Under the pieces are notes generated by a model, which saw nothing but the letters and a program-made list of their open reading frames with translations, was not told where the DNA came from and ran no database searches. DNA of 64,000 nucleotides from Streptomyces cyaneofuscatus (GTDB lineage: Bacteria; Actinomycetota; Actinomycetes; Streptomycetales; Streptomycetaceae): the NCBI RefSeq assembly GCF_000718135.1, contig NZ_JOEM01000027.1, positions 1 through 64,000 of the forward strand, written 5' to 3'. Shown piece by piece: positions 30,911-41,175 of the stretch. The translations under genes were made by a program, and so were the position numbers. Positions within the stretch are counted from its first letter, which is position 1. Each line of letters starts with the position of its first letter.

Positions 30911-32683
30911 TCAGAGCCGCTCGGGCGTCCGGATGCCGAGCAGCGCCATCCCCTGGTGCAGGGTCCGGGCGGTCAGCTCGACCAGGAAGAGCCGGTTCTC
31001 GACGACCTCGGGCGCGTTGTCCGGGCTGAGCACCTGGCACTGGTCGTAGAACGTGGTGAGGTGCGACGCCAGCTGGTAGAGGTACGCGGCCAGCTTGTGC
31101 GGCTCGTACCCCGACGCGACCTCGGAGAGCACCTCGCCGAACTGGTCCAGGTGCAGGCCGAGCGCGCGCTCCGCCGGGGCCAGCGCCAGCTCCGGGTGGG
31201 CGGCCGGGACCGCGTCGCCCGCCTTGCGCAGGATGGACCGGATACGCGCGTACGCGTACTGGAGGTACACCGACGTGTCGCCGTGCAGCGACACCATCTG
31301 GTCCAGGTCGAACTTGTAGTCCCGCACGGCGGAGGTCGACAGGTCCGCGTACTTCACGGCGCCGATGCCGACGTACCGGCCGTTCTCGACGATCTCCTCC
31401 TCGGACAGGCCCACCTTCCCGGCCTTCTCCCGCACGACCGCCGTGGCCCGCTCGACCGCCTCGTCGAGGAGGTCCTCCAGCCGGACCGTCTCGCCCTCAC
31501 GGGTCTTGAACGGCTTGCCGTCCTTGCCGAGGACCGTGCCGAAGGCGAGCTGGACGGCCTTGACGTCCCCGTTCAGCCAGCCGGCCCGGCGGGCCGTCTC
31601 GAAGACCATCTTGAAGTGCAGCGACTGCCGCACGTCCACCACGTAGACCAGGGTGTCGGCCTTGAGGTCCTGGACCCGGTTGCGGATCGCGGAGAGGTCG
31701 GTGGCCGCGTAGCCGTAACCGCCGTTGGTCTTCTTCACGATGAGCGGGACCTTGTTGCCGTCCGGTCCCTTGACGTCGTCGAAGAAGACGCAGAGCGCAC
31801 CCTCGGAGCGGACGGCGACACCCGTCTCCTCCAGGATCCGGCAGGTCTCCTCCAGCATGTCGTTGTAGCCGGACTCACCGACGATGTCGGCGTCGCGGAC
31901 CTCCATGTCGAGCTTGTCGAAGACCGAGTGGAAGTAGATCTTCGACTCGTCGACGAAGCCCTGCCACAGCTCCAGCGTCTCGGGGTCCCCGGCCTGGAGG
32001 GCCACCACCCGGTCCCGCGAGCGCGCCTTGAACTCCTCGTCGGAGTCGAACAGCGCACGCGACGCCTTGTAGACCCGGTTCAGCGTCGACATCGCCGCCT
32101 CACCGTCCGCCGCGTCACCCTCGTGCTTCAGGGCGCCCGGGTGCTCGGTCAGATACTGGATGAGCATGCCGAACTGGGTGCCCCAGTCGCCGATGTGGTG
32201 GCGCCGGACGACGCTCTCGCCGGTGAACTCCAGGATCTTGACCATCGCGTCGCCGATGACCGCCGACCGCAGGTGGCCGACGTGCATCTCCTTGGCCACG
32301 TTCGGCTGGGCGTAGTCGATGACCGTGGTGCCGGCCGCCGCGTTCACCGGCACGCCGAGGCGGCCCTCGGTGTCGGCGGCCCGGGCGGCCAGCGTCTCGA
32401 CGATCGCCTTGTCGGTGAGGGTGACGTTGAGGAAGCCGGGTCCGGAGACCTCGATGTCCTGGATCAGCTCACCGGCCGGGAGGGCGGCCGTGACCTGGCC
32501 CGCCAGCTCCCGGGGGTTGCCCTTGAGCTTCTTGGCGAGCGCCAGGATGCCGTTGGCCTGGAAGTCGGCCCGGTCGCTTCGGCGCAGCAGCGGGTCCGCG
32601 GCGCCGGCATCCGGCAGAGCTGCCGTCAGGGCGTCCGCCAGCTGCTGCTGGAGCGTGGAAGCGAGGGAAGGGACCGAGGCCAT
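30911..32683 (-). CDS. argS: Arginyl-tRNA synthetase
   Basis: A 590-residue class I aminoacyl-tRNA synthetase. The N-terminal tRNA-recognition domain (about residues 1-110) is followed by the HIGH motif in [20 protein letters not shown], the catalytic Rossmann domain, and a C-terminal anticodon-binding domain ([38 protein letters not shown]). No signs of truncation. The ATG at 32683 begins the family sequence ([15 protein letters not shown]); the open frame runs far upstream through lysS on the other strand and is not coding. It is divergent from lysS, and tandem palindromes lie 39-75 bp upstream. Confidence 0.96.
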   Translation of the reverse strand: MASVPSLASTLQQQLADALTAALPDAGAADPLLRRSDRADFQANGILALAKKLKGNPRELAGQVTAALPAGELIQDIEVSGPGFLNVTLTDKAIVETLAARAADTEGRLGVPVNAAAGTTVIDYAQPNVAKEMHVGHLRSAVIGDAMVKILEFTGESVVRRHHIGDWGTQFGMLIQYLTEHPGALKHEGDAADGEAAMSTLNRVYKASRALFDSDEEFKARSRDRVVALQAGDPETLELWQGFVDESKIYFHSVFDKLDMEVRDADIVGESGYNDMLEETCRILEETGVAVRSEGALCVFFDDVKGPDGNKVPLIVKKTNGGYGYAATDLSAIRNRVQDLKADTLVYVVDVRQSLHFKMVFETARRAGWLNGDVKAVQLAFGTVLGKDGKPFKTREGETVRLEDLLDEAVERATAVVREKAGKVGLSEEEIVENGRYVGIGAVKYADLSTSAVRDYKFDLDQMVSLHGDTSVYLQYAYARIRSILRKAGDAVPAAHPELALAPAERALGLHLDQFGEVLSEVASGYEPHKLAAYLYQLASHLTTFYDQCQVLSPDNAPEVVENRLFLVELTARTLHQGMALLGIRTPERL

Positions 32684-32720
32684 GGCTGGCTGCCGTTTCC
32701 GTAGGAGGTACAGGGGGTCG

Positions 32721-32758
32721 CCCTTGGATGACCAAGGGTTTCCTTGGAATACCAAGGG
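32721..32758. promoter_or_regulatory. Two tandem CCTTGGnnnnCCAAGG palindromes between argS and lysS
   Basis: CCCTTGG-ATGA-CCAAGGG (32721-32738) and CCTTGG-AATA-CCAAGG (32742-32757) have centres exactly 20 bp apart, two helical turns. They lie 38-75 bp upstream of argS. They look like a duplicated operator, or paired hairpins in the argS leader. Confidence 0.5.
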
Positions 32759-32869
32759 TTCTCCCGAGTATCCCACGGGGCGTAAAGCCGTTTTCGCGCT
32801 ACGGGGGGTAGCTGGGAGAATGGTCGGTAACCCACTGGGACCGACAGACGAGAGAAGGACGTGCCGACC

Positions 32870-34627
32870 GTGGCCGAGAGTCAGACCAGCACCGAGACCG
32901 ACTGGGTCTCCCGCTTCGCGGACGATGTCATCGCCGAATCGGAGCGTCGTGCGCCTGGCAAACCGGTCGTCGTCGCCTCCGGGCTCTCCCCGTCCGGCCC
33001 GATCCACCTCGGCAACCTCCGCGAGGTCATGACCCCGCACCTGGTCGCCGACGAGATCCGCCGCCGCGGGTACACCGTGCGCCACCTGATCTCCTGGGAC
33101 GACTACGACCGCTACCGGAAGGTCCCCAACGGGGTTCCGGGCGTGGACGCGTCCTGGGCCGAGCACATCGGCAAGCCGCTGACCTCGGTGCCCGCCCCCG
33201 CCGGCTCCGCGTACGCGAACTGGGCCGAGCACTTCAAGGCCGCCATGACGGCGGCCCTGGACGAGCTGGGCGTCGAGTACGACGGGATCAGCCAGACGGA
33301 GCAGTACACCGCGGGCGCCTACCGCGAGCAGGTGCTGCACGCGATGAGGCACCGCGCCGACATCGACGCCGTACTGGACCGCTACCGGACGAAGAAGGAC
33401 CCGGCGGCCGCTGCCGCCTCTCAGAAGAAGAAGCCGCAGCAGCAGAAGAAGGTCGACGAGGCCGAGCTGGAGGCCGCCGAGGGCTCCGGCGCCGCCGACG
33501 AGGACGACGGCAGCGGCAACAGCGCCGGCTACTTCCCGTACAAGCCGTACTGCGGCAACTGCGAGAAGGACCTCACCGTCGTCACCTCCTACGACGACGA
33601 CACCACCGAGCTGAACTACACCTGCTCGGCGTGCGGCTTCGCCGAAACGGTCCGGCTCAACGAGTTCAACCGCGGCAAGCTGGTCTGGAAGGTCGACTGG
33701 CCGATGCGCTGGGCGTACGAGGGCGTGATCTTCGAGCCCAGCGGCGTCGACCACTCCTCGCCCGGCTCCTCCTTCGTCGTCGGCGGCCAGATCGTCCGCG
33801 AGGTCTTCGACGGCGTGCAGCCCATCGGGCCCATGTACGCCTTCGTCGGCATCTCCGGCATGGCCAAGATGTCCAGCAGCAAGGGCGGGGTCCCCACCCC
33901 GGCCGACGCGCTGAAGATCATGGAGGCGCCGCTGCTGCGCTGGCTCTACGCCCGCCGCAAGCCCAACCAGTCGTTCAAGATCGCCTTCGACCAGGAGATC
34001 CAGCGGCTGTACGACGAGTGGGACTCGCTGGGCCGCAAGGTCGCCGACGGCACGGTGCTGCCCGCCGACGCCGCCGCGTACGCGCGGGCCGTCCGCACGG
34101 CGGCCGGGGAGCTTCCGAGCACCCCCCGCCCGCTCCCATACCGGACGCTCGCCTCGGTCGCCGACATCACCGCCGGCGCCGAGGACCAGACCCTGCGCAT
34201 CCTCAGCGAGCTCGACCCGGAGAACCCGCTGACCTCGCTGGACGAGGCGCGCCCGCGCCTGGACCGCGCCGAGAACTGGATCACCACCCAGGTCCCGGCC
34301 GAGGCCCGCACCATCGTCCGCGACGAGGCCGACAAGGAGCTCCTGGGCTCCCTCGACGACCAGGGCCGCGAGTCGCTGCGCCTCCTCCTGGAGGGGCTGG
34401 ACACGCACTGGTCGCTGGACGGGCTCACCACGCTCGTCTACGGGGTGCCGAAGGTGCTGGCGGGCCTGGAGCCGGACGCCAAGCCGACGCCCGAGCTGAA
34501 GGCCGCCCAGCGGTCCTTCTTCGCCCTGCTCTACCGGCTGCTCGTCAGCCGTGACACGGGGCCGCGTCTGCCCACGCTGCTGCTCGCGGTGGGGGCGGAG
34601 CGGGTGCGCAGGCTGCTGGGCGCGTAG
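32870..34627 (+). CDS. lysS: Lysyl-tRNA synthetase, class I
   Basis: A 585-residue class I lysyl-tRNA synthetase, the archaeal-type enzyme. HIGH-like [10 protein letters not shown] lies near residue 46 and the KMSKS-like [10 protein letters not shown] near residue 330. A Lys/Gln-rich, then Glu/Asp-rich linker (about residues 175-215) precedes a zinc-ribbon-like CGNCEKDL...CSACGF. The GTG at 32870 has GAAGGA about ten bases upstream; a GTG at 32861 would abut it. Whether a class II lysS exists elsewhere cannot be seen. Confidence 0.94.
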   Translation: MAESQTSTETDWVSRFADDVIAESERRAPGKPVVVASGLSPSGPIHLGNLREVMTPHLVADEIRRRGYTVRHLISWDDYDRYRKVPNGVPGVDASWAEHIGKPLTSVPAPAGSAYANWAEHFKAAMTAALDELGVEYDGISQTEQYTAGAYREQVLHAMRHRADIDAVLDRYRTKKDPAAAAASQKKKPQQQKKVDEAELEAAEGSGAADEDDGSGNSAGYFPYKPYCGNCEKDLTVVTSYDDDTTELNYTCSACGFAETVRLNEFNRGKLVWKVDWPMRWAYEGVIFEPSGVDHSSPGSSFVVGGQIVREVFDGVQPIGPMYAFVGISGMAKMSSSKGGVPTPADALKIMEAPLLRWLYARRKPNQSFKIAFDQEIQRLYDEWDSLGRKVADGTVLPADAAAYARAVRTAAGELPSTPRPLPYRTLASVADITAGAEDQTLRILSELDPENPLTSLDEARPRLDRAENWITTQVPAEARTIVRDEADKELLGSLDDQGRESLRLLLEGLDTHWSLDGLTTLVYGVPKVLAGLEPDAKPTPELKAAQRSFFALLYRLLVSRDTGPRLPTLLLAVGAERVRRLLGA

Positions 34628-34648
34628 CACCGCCGTAGGTACGAAAAG

Positions 34649-34685
34649 GGGCCGCCGCCCGGGAACTCCTCCCGGGCGGCGGCCC
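34649..34685. terminator. Bidirectional terminator after lysS
   Basis: A perfect 15-bp stem (gggccgccgcccggg at 34649-34663 with cccgggcggcggccc at 34671-34685) with a 7-nt loop lies between lysS and the convergent DUF2637 gene. Confidence 0.82.
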
Positions 34686-34712
34686 TTTCGCCTTCCGTAC
34701 GTACGCTGCGTG

Positions 34713-36185
34713 TCAGGCGCTCTGGTCGGCCGTGGCCCGCTGCATGTAGAGGTTCTTGAACTGCGGCATCAGGTCCAGGAGCAGCGCGGTCGAGCGCGGG
34801 TGGTGGACGTCGCGCCGGTCGGCCAGGTGGATGTCGAGGGTCTCGACGTTCGGGAACTCACCCACCTCGTCCGTGTACGCGCTGAACTCCTCGTACGCGC
34901 GGTCGGCGAAGTCGTTGTCCTCCTGGGACCACTCCTCCAGCTGCGGCGCGTCCTCGGGGCCGGGCGCGGGCACAGCGGGCGGCTCCTCATCGGCGGCCTG
35001 CTGCACGGGCTGCGCCTGCTGTACGGCCTCCGGCGTCTCCTGGGGCTCTTCGCGGCGGGGGTGCGGGACCGCGCCGATCGTGCCGACGTTGCCCAGGGGG
35101 CGGGTGCGGCCGGGGCCCAGCGGGACGGCGGCGGGCGTGGGCTCCAGGCCCTCGGCGTGGAGCGGGTCGTACGCGCTCGCGTGCGGGCCCTCGGGGAGCT
35201 TCTGCGCGGCGAACCAGGGGCTGTCGTGGGTGGGCGGGACCTGCGGGGCCTGCTCGGGGAGTTGGGCCTGTGCCTGGAGCTGCTGGGGCCCCTGCTTCTG
35301 GAGGGACGTCGGCTGTTGCTGCTGAGGGTGCTGTTGCGGGTGGGGCTGGGCCTGCTCCTGCTGCGGCACCTGCTCCTCGCGCCCCTGCCCCTGCTCGTAC
35401 CCGTGCTCCTGGCTCTGCTCCAGGCCCGACACCCGGTCCTGCTCCCGCCGCGGCTCGTACGGCAGTTCGGCCTTCGGGGCGGGCGGCAGCAGGGCCGGTT
35501 CGATGCCGGCGGCGGCGAGCCCGGCCGGGGCGGTCTCGGCGAGCGGGACGCCGTACTTCGCCAGCCGCAGCGGCATCATCGACTCGACCGGCGCCTTGCG
35601 GCGCCAGTTGCGGCCGAACCGGGCCTGGAGGCGGGCCTGGTAGATCAGCCGCTCCTGTTCGAGCTTGATGACCTGCTCGTAACTGCGCAGCTCCCACAGC
35701 TTCATGCGCCGCCACAGCTTGAACGTCGGTATGGGGGAGAGCAGCCAGCGGGTGAGGCGCACGCCCTCCATGTGCTTGTCGGCCGTGATGTCCGCGATCC
35801 GGCCCACCGCGTGCCGGGCGGCCTCCACGGAGACGACGAACAGGACCGGGATCACCGCGTGCATCGCGGTGCCGAGCGGGTCGGGCCAGGAGGCGGCGCC
35901 GTTGAACGCGATGGTCGCGGCGGTCAGCAGCCACGCCGTCTGGCGCAGCAGCGGGAACGGGATCCGCATCCACGTCAGCAGCAGGTCCAGGGCGAGCAGG
36001 ACACAGATGCCCGCGTCGATGCCGATGGGGAAGACCAGGGAGAACTGGCCGAACCCCTTGGCCTCGGCCAGCTCGCGCACGGCCGCGTAGGAGCCCGCGA
36101 ACCCGATCGCGGCGATGATCACCGCACCGGCGACGACGATCCCGATGAGTATCCGGTGTGTGCGTGTCAGCGGTATGGCGGCCAC
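34713..36185 (-). CDS. DUF2637 domain membrane protein with Gln-rich tail
   Basis: A 490-residue membrane protein. The first about 140 residues contain four hydrophobic helices ([40 protein letters not shown] and two more), the DUF2637 domain common in Streptomyces chromosomes and plasmids. A basic helix follows, then a long disordered Gln/Pro/Glu-rich region (about residues 235-430) with stretches such as QQHPQQQQP, and a conserved C-terminal segment ([20 protein letters not shown]). The GTG at 36185 is chosen because GGGGAGGGGAG lies five bases upstream; an ATG at 36224 lacks a ribosome site. Function unknown; a role in DNA transfer or cell-surface organisation has been suggested for relatives. 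Confidence 0.78.
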   Translation of the reverse strand: MAAIPLTRTHRILIGIVVAGAVIIAAIGFAGSYAAVRELAEAKGFGQFSLVFPIGIDAGICVLLALDLLLTWMRIPFPLLRQTAWLLTAATIAFNGAASWPDPLGTAMHAVIPVLFVVSVEAARHAVGRIADITADKHMEGVRLTRWLLSPIPTFKLWRRMKLWELRSYEQVIKLEQERLIYQARLQARFGRNWRRKAPVESMMPLRLAKYGVPLAETAPAGLAAAGIEPALLPPAPKAELPYEPRREQDRVSGLEQSQEHGYEQGQGREEQVPQQEQAQPHPQQHPQQQQPTSLQKQGPQQLQAQAQLPEQAPQVPPTHDSPWFAAQKLPEGPHASAYDPLHAEGLEPTPAAVPLGPGRTRPLGNVGTIGAVPHPRREEPQETPEAVQQAQPVQQAADEEPPAVPAPGPEDAPQLEEWSQEDNDFADRAYEEFSAYTDEVGEFPNVETLDIHLADRRDVHHPRSTALLLDLMPQFKNLYMQRATADQSA

Positions 36186-36365
36186 CGGCGCTCCCCTCCC
36201 CGACTTCTGCTCTCCGTCCGGCATCCACGTCCGGCGCTGGCACAGCCTGGCACATGTGTGCGAGTCGCGTTGCGCGGGGAGGGGCGAAGCCCGGCCCTCG
36301 GTGGAGGGCCGGGCTCCGGAAACCGGTGTGCGGCCTGGGAGTTCGGGTCTCCGGGCCGGCTCAGG

Positions 36366-37214
36366 TCACGACTTGGGCGTGGCCTCCGACGCGGGCTTCT
36401 CGTCGCCCTTCTCGTCGCCCTTCTTCTCTTCCTTCTTGTCGTCCTTCTTGGCATCCCCGGCCGACGGGGACGCCTCCGCGCTGCCGGCACCGGCGGTGGC
36501 GTCGACCTTGCCGACCGCTTCCTTCGCCGCCTTCTGGGCGCCCTTGAGGATGTCCGCCGCGGAGGGGGTCTTCGCCCCCGCGTAACCGGCGCCGTTGTAC
36601 GTCAGGGTGACGACGACATTGCCCGTACGGGCCACGACCGTGGCGTACTCGAAGTCCTCGTCCGTCTTGTTGAGCTTGTACGTGATCGCCGTGGCCTCGT
36701 CGCCGATGCCGGGGGCGGCGGCCGCGGCGGCCTTCTGCGCGCCCTCGCTCGCCTTCTCCTTGGCCACCTGCTTCGTGTAGTCCTCGGTGGCGCGCGCGGC
36801 GCCGCTGCCCAGCGCCTGGTCCGAGTCGAAGCGGGTGAAGGCGACGGACAGCCAGCGGTACTGGGAGCCCTTGACGCCCTTGTCGTCCAGCCCGTTCCAC
36901 GAGCAGCTGCCGCGCACCGAGAGGTCGCTGGAGCGGCCGGCGGTGCCGCCCTTCTTCTTGGCCTCGGGCACCAGGTCCTTGACCGTGTTCTTCGCGATCG
37001 AGGTGCAGGCGTCGGGCAGGTCGGTGAACTTCGCCGGTTCGACCGCGGGCTTCGTCGGCTCGGCCCCGGCGGAGTCGGACGACGAGGAGGAGCCCGCCTT
37101 CTTCTCGGCGTCGGAGCCGGAGCCGGAGTCCGACGAGCAGCCGACGGCTACGAGCATCACCGGAACGGCGGCGCAGGCGAGTATGCGGGACAGTCGCGGA
37201 GCTGATCGGTGCAT
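36366..37214 (-). CDS. DUF3558-like lipoprotein
   Basis: A 282-residue exported lipoprotein. The signal peptide ends at LVAVGC (lipid-modified Cys near residue 26). The mature part has a Ser/Asp-rich linker, a DUF3558-like domain with two conserved-looking Cys (DLPDACTSI and SCSWNG), and a Lys/Glu/Asp-rich C-terminal tail of about 50 residues. It is anchored on the outer face of the membrane; function unknown. It follows a paralogous gene on the same strand with about 130 bp between, suggesting ancestral duplication. Confidence 0.83.
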   Translation of the reverse strand: MHRSAPRLSRILACAAVPVMLVAVGCSSDSGSGSDAEKKAGSSSSSDSAGAEPTKPAVEPAKFTDLPDACTSIAKNTVKDLVPEAKKKGGTAGRSSDLSVRGSCSWNGLDDKGVKGSQYRWLSVAFTRFDSDQALGSGAARATEDYTKQVAKEKASEGAQKAAAAAAPGIGDEATAITYKLNKTDEDFEYATVVARTGNVVVTLTYNGAGYAGAKTPSAADILKGAQKAAKEAVGKVDATAGAGSAEASPSAGDAKKDDKKEEKKGDEKGDEKPASEATPKS

Positions 37215-37345
37215 GGTTCCTTCACTCGGACGGCACGGAGGTCTCGTTCGTGGTGCCACGTTACGACGGGCGGCGCCCCCGCGGCGCCCTCGTCCCGGCC
37301 CCGGACGGCCCGCGGACGGGCAGCCCGGAGGGCCCGTACGCGCCC

Positions 37346-38206
37346 CTACTCGCTGATCACCTCGGCCAGCTTCCGGGCCAGTGCCTGGGCCTTGTCCTGC
37401 AGTTCCTTGCTGTCGGGCACCTTGGTGACGAGGGCCGGCTGCTCGCCGTACCGGACGGTCACGATCACGTTCGATGTGCGGAATACCACGCTCACCGTGC
37501 GGTGCTGTGCGGTGGAACCTGCCCGGGTGAGGAGATCGTCCAGAAACGCCGCATCTCCGAGCCCGTCGACCACCCGCGGCCGCAGATCCTCGTCGCCGCC
37601 GCCCGGCGTTCCGGGGGTGCCGGATGAGGTACCGGCGGAGGCGGAGGGTGAGGGATCCGTCGAGCCCGTGCCGTCACCGGCCTTCCCGGTCTCCTTCTCC
37701 TGCCCCTTCTCCCCTCCGCCCGTGCCGGTCGGCGCGCCCTTCTCCGGGGCTGTGCCGGTCGTGGAGCTCCCCGGCAGCTCGGCGGCGTTCTCCTTCTTCA
37801 CGTACAGGGAGCGGGCGCGGTCGTCGTCGCTCACGAGGGGGTCGTACGACACGACACGTTCGAAGTCGATCGAGAGGTTCCGGGAGGAGTCCGGGGCGTC
37901 GGCCTTCCAGCTGCAGCCGACCTTGCGGTCGGTGTCGTACGTGATGGTCGGCGACCCCCGCAACGCCTTCTCCTGCTGCTGCCGGGGCAGCTCCGCGACG
38001 CCCGGGAGCAGGTCCTTGAGCGTGGAGGAGGGTACGGCGCGGCAGGGCGCGGGCAGGGTCCGGTACTTGCCCGGGGGCGCGGTGGTGACGGTGGGGCCGC
38101 CCGGCTTGCTGTCGGCGTCGGTGGCGCTGCCGTCGGAGCCGGCACTGCAGCCGACGGCGAGCGCTGCGAGGAGCGCGACGCCGGGTACGTACGCCATGTG
38201 TCGCAC
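37346..38206 (-). CDS. DUF3558-like lipoprotein (paralogue)
   Basis: A 286-residue exported lipoprotein with a short signal peptide ending at ALAVGC. The mature domain has two Cys (APCRAVPSSTLKDLLPG and VGCSWKADAPD) in the same relative places as its downstream paralogue, and an extended Thr/Gly/Ser/Pro-rich insert. The GTG at 38206 is chosen because GGAG lies nine bases upstream and the product has a basic signal-peptide start; an ATG at 38197 is also possible. Function unknown. Confidence 0.8.
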   Translation of the reverse strand: MRHMAYVPGVALLAALAVGCSAGSDGSATDADSKPGGPTVTTAPPGKYRTLPAPCRAVPSSTLKDLLPGVAELPRQQQEKALRGSPTITYDTDRKVGCSWKADAPDSSRNLSIDFERVVSYDPLVSDDDRARSLYVKKENAAELPGSSTTGTAPEKGAPTGTGGGEKGQEKETGKAGDGTGSTDPSPSASAGTSSGTPGTPGGGDEDLRPRVVDGLGDAAFLDDLLTRAGSTAQHRTVSVVFRTSNVIVTVRYGEQPALVTKVPDSKELQDKAQALARKLAEVISE

Positions 38207-38380
38207 CGTCCCAGGCTCCCTTCGGTACGGAAAACATGTTGCCGCTCGGAGGCGGCCGATGGACACAATGTGTATCGCACGCGCCGCTGTGAATGCCCGT
38301 CGGCCGACTTATTTGCCGACCTTGGGCCCGGTTTTGCGCTTTCCGTCTTTTCGGGGGAATCTCGGGGGAATCGAGGAGTT

Positions 38381-39574
38381 ATGTCGTACGTAGAGGTGCC
38401 GGGGGCGAAGGTCCCCATCCGTATGTGGACCGATCCCGCGTCGGTCGAGGACGTGGCGATGCAGCAGCTGCGGAACGTGTCCACGCTGCCCTGGATCAGG
38501 GGTCTCGCCGTCATGCCGGACGTCCACTTCGGCAAGGGGGCCACGGTCGGTTCGGTGATCGCGATGCAGGGCGCGGTCTGCCCGGCCGCGGTGGGGGTCG
38601 ACATCGGCTGCGGGATGTCCGCGGTGCGGACGTCCCTGACGGCGAACGATCTTCCCGGCGACCTGTCACGGCTGCGCTCCAAGATCGAACAGGCCATTCC
38701 GGTGGGCCGCGGGATGCACGACGAGACCGTGGACCCGGGGCGGCTGCACGGGTTCCCGACGTCCGGGTGGGACGACTTCTGGGGGCGGTTCGACGGGATC
38801 GCGGAAGCGGTCAGATTCCGTCAGGAACGTGCCACGAAGCAGATGGGAACGCTTGGATCGGGCAACCACATGATCGAGTTCTGCTTGGACAGTGACGGGA
38901 GCGTGTGGCTGATGCTGCACTCCGGCTCCCGGAACATCGGCAAGGAGCTGGCCGAGCACCACATCGGCATCGCGCAGAAGCTGCCGCACAACCAGGGCAT
39001 CGTCGACCGGGACCTGGCGGTGTTCGTCTCGGACACCCCGCAGATGGCCGCCTACCGGAACGATCTGTACTGGGCGCAGGAGTACGCCAAGTACAACCGC
39101 GCGATCATGATGGGGCTCTTCAAGGACGTGGTCCGCAAGGAGTTCAAGAAGGCGAAGCCGGTCTTCGAGCAGGAGATCTCCTGTCACCACAACTACGTGG
39201 CGGAGGAGCGGTACGACGGAGCGGACCTGCTGGTCACCCGCAAGGGAGCGATCCGCGCGGGCTCCGGTGAGTACGGGATCATCCCCGGCTCGATGGGCAC
39301 CAGCTCGTACATCGTGAAGGGTCTCGGCAACGAGAAGGCGTTCAACTCGGCCTCCCACGGAGCCGGTCGCCGGATGAGCCGGAACGCGGCCAAGCGGCGC
39401 TTCACGGTGCGCGACCTGGAGGAGCAGACGCGCGGTGTGGAGTGCCGCAAGGACTCCGGTGTCCTGGACGAGATCCCGGCCGCGTACAAGCCGATCGAGC
39501 AGGTCATGGAGCAGCAGCGGGACCTGGTCGAGGTCGTCGCGAAGCTCAAGCAGGTCATCTGCATCAAGGGCTGA
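38381..39574 (+). CDS. rtcB: RNA-splicing ligase RtcB
   Basis: A 397-residue Mn(II)/GTP-dependent RNA ligase that joins 2',3'-cyclic phosphate or 3'-phosphate RNA ends to 5'-OH ends. Metal-binding motifs are VMPDVHFGKGATVG, GVDIGCGMSAVR, LGSGNHMIEF and ISCHHNYVA. The guanylylated His is His326 in NSASHGAGRRMSR. The length is typical of bacterial RtcB. The ATG at 38381 has GAGGAG six bases upstream. There is no archease or RtcA gene adjacent; in actinobacteria it may serve RNA repair after ribonuclease stress. A terminator-like hairpin follows. Confidence 0.95.
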   Translation: MSYVEVPGAKVPIRMWTDPASVEDVAMQQLRNVSTLPWIRGLAVMPDVHFGKGATVGSVIAMQGAVCPAAVGVDIGCGMSAVRTSLTANDLPGDLSRLRSKIEQAIPVGRGMHDETVDPGRLHGFPTSGWDDFWGRFDGIAEAVRFRQERATKQMGTLGSGNHMIEFCLDSDGSVWLMLHSGSRNIGKELAEHHIGIAQKLPHNQGIVDRDLAVFVSDTPQMAAYRNDLYWAQEYAKYNRAIMMGLFKDVVRKEFKKAKPVFEQEISCHHNYVAEERYDGADLLVTRKGAIRAGSGEYGIIPGSMGTSSYIVKGLGNEKAFNSASHGAGRRMSRNAAKRRFTVRDLEEQTRGVECRKDSGVLDEIPAAYKPIEQVMEQQRDLVEVVAKLKQVICIKG

Positions 39575-39614
39575 GGTGAGGGGCGTCGTCGCCGGGGGCG
39601 GCGCGCCCCTCACC
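39575..39614 (+). terminator. Terminator after rtcB
   Basis: An 11-bp stem (ggtgaggggcg at 39575-39585 with cgcccctcacc at 39604-39614) begins one base past the rtcB stop codon, with a GC-rich 18-nt loop that can pair further. Confidence 0.7.
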
Positions 39615-39628
39615 CGTGCTCGGGGCGT

Positions 39629-40070
39629 CTACGTGCCCGGCGGAACGTCCTCGGGGCGCTGGACCTGCCCGGTCTTCAGCCGCCAGAGGCGTACCGAACA
39701 GGAGGCCAGCGACGAGGCAGCCGTTTGCTTGCGCGCGAGGGAGAGGCAATCCGGGTAGTAGAGGTGCTCGGCCAGCTGGACGGCCGCCTCCTTGGTGTAG
39801 ACGACGTTGTAGACCCCGTCACGGGCGTTCCGCCCGATCTGCCGGGCGGCTCCCGTGACGACCTTGGCGTATCGGCACAGGTAGGCGCCGACGGCCTTTC
39901 CGGCCTGTGCCGGGTGCCAGGTGGCCGTCGGCCTGGAGGAAGCCGAACATGTAGGCATAGCGGGGATCTTCAAGATCCATGAAGCTCGAAGTGGCACGTG
40001 TGGTGGATGGCGCGGGTGCGGGAGCGCCGATCTCGAAGAGTGCGGGCGCGCTAGGGTCGTGTCCAGCCAC
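39629..40070 (-). pseudogene. Decayed LAGLIDADG-type homing endonuclease-like gene
   Basis: Two minus-strand reading frames together cover the ends of one gene. The upstream frame encodes FMDLEDPRYAYMFGFLQADG (the first LAGLIDADG-like helix), then GTGRKG. The downstream frame continues with AYLCRYAKVVTGAARQIGRN, ARDGVYNVVYTKEAAVQLAE and LYYPDCLSLARKQTA, all typical of the C-terminal half. The central part, including the second LAGLIDADG helix, is missing, and the frame changes near 39900. This is a deletion-bearing relic. Related intact genes are common in Streptomyces, which I recall. The gap from rtcB to the SDR gene holds nothing else. Confidence 0.7.
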
Positions 40071-40232
40071 GGGAAGCCCTACTTCCTTGGTGGTGAGGCC
40101 CTCGGCCGGGACGCCAATCCTGACCGGGGGCTGCTGCGTTCTGGTGCGAACGACCCTAGGCAGCGCATGCGGCGACCGGGCGGGTGATCGGCGCTGATCA
40201 CCCGTACGAGTGGTCGACGGGAGGCGGGGGCC

Positions 40233-40991
40233 TCAGAGCACGCGGTGGACCTTCGTGTTGGAGGCCTGGGCGCGGGGGCGGACGACCAGGAGGTCGATGT
40301 TGACGTGGCTGGGGCGGGTGACGGCCCAGCCGATGGTGTCGGCCACGTCCTCGGCGGTGAGGGGGGCGTCCACGCCCGCGTAGACCTTGGCGGCCTTCTC
40401 GGTGTCGCCGCGGAAGCGGGTGGTGGCGAACTCGTCGGTCTTGACCATGCCGGGGGCCACCTCGATCACGCGGACCGGGGTGCCGACGATCTCCAGGCGC
40501 AGGGTCTCCGCGAGGACGTGCTCGCCGTGCTTGGCGGCCACGTAGCCGCCGCCGCCCTCGTAGGAGGAGAGGGCGGCGGTGGAGGAGAGGATCACGATGG
40601 TGCCGTCGCCGCTCGCGGTGAGGGCGGGGAGCAGGGCCTGGGTGACGTTGAGGGTGCCGATCACGTTCGTCTCGTACATCTGGCGCCAGTCGGCGGGGTC
40701 GCCGGTCGCGACCGGGTCGGCGCCCAGTGCGCCGCCCGCGTTGTTGACGAGGAGGGCGAGGGAGCGGAAGGCGGTGGCGAACTCGTCGACGGCCGTGCGG
40801 TCGGTCACGTCCAGGGCGTAGGCCGTCGCCTCGTGGCCGGCCTCGGTGATCTCGGCGGCGAGCGCCTCGATCCGGTCCTTGCGGCGCGCGGTGAGCACGA
40901 CCCGGTATCCGGCGGCGGCCAGGGTGCGGGCGGTCGCGGCGCCGATGCCGCTGCTCGCGCCGGTGACGACGGCGATGGGGGTGGCGGTCAT
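40233..40991 (-). CDS. SDR family oxidoreductase
   Basis: A 252-residue classical short-chain dehydrogenase. It has the TGASSGIG cofactor motif (about residues 10-17), the NNAG motif, the catalytic Ser and the YVAAK (YxxxK) pair near residue 152. The ARR pair after beta-strand 2 (LTARRKDR) suggests NADP preference. The last segment (IDLLVVRPRAQASNTKVHRVL) resembles YdfG-like 3-hydroxy acid dehydrogenases. The ATG at 40991 follows a GAGGAGA Shine-Dalgarno sequence. A TATTCT -10 candidate lies upstream near 41031. Confidence 0.9.
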   Translation of the reverse strand: MTATPIAVVTGASSGIGAATARTLAAAGYRVVLTARRKDRIEALAAEITEAGHEATAYALDVTDRTAVDEFATAFRSLALLVNNAGGALGADPVATGDPADWRQMYETNVIGTLNVTQALLPALTASGDGTIVILSSTAALSSYEGGGGYVAAKHGEHVLAETLRLEIVGTPVRVIEVAPGMVKTDEFATTRFRGDTEKAAKVYAGVDAPLTAEDVADTIGWAVTRPSHVNIDLLVVRPRAQASNTKVHRVL

Positions 40992-41163
40992 GGCGATCTC
41001 CTCGGGCAGTTGATCGGTAACGGGAAAAGAATAGGCAGCCGTTGCCCGCCCGGCCCGGGTGTCCCAGGTTCGCGATACGTGACCTGCATGACGCGCGTGG
41101 GCTGTGCGGGTGGGTAAGAGCGCGTCGAGTTCGTCCTTTCATCGGGTTATCGGGTGGTATCCG

Positions 41164-41175
41164 TATCTTTCGGGC
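41164..41175 (+). promoter_or_regulatory. Leaderless promoter -10 of the secreted-protein gene
   Basis: TATCTT at 41164-41169 lies six bases before the ATG at 41176, without a Shine-Dalgarno sequence. Confidence 0.55.

Noticed and set aside
32684-32869. T-box leader of argS or lysS
   Set aside because: No T-box sequence (TGGNACC type) or specifier stem could be seen; the palindromes are too short.
32684-34630. Upstream extension of argS on the minus strand
   Set aside because: It runs antisense through all of lysS and crosses the palindromes; argS has its own ATG with family-like sequence.
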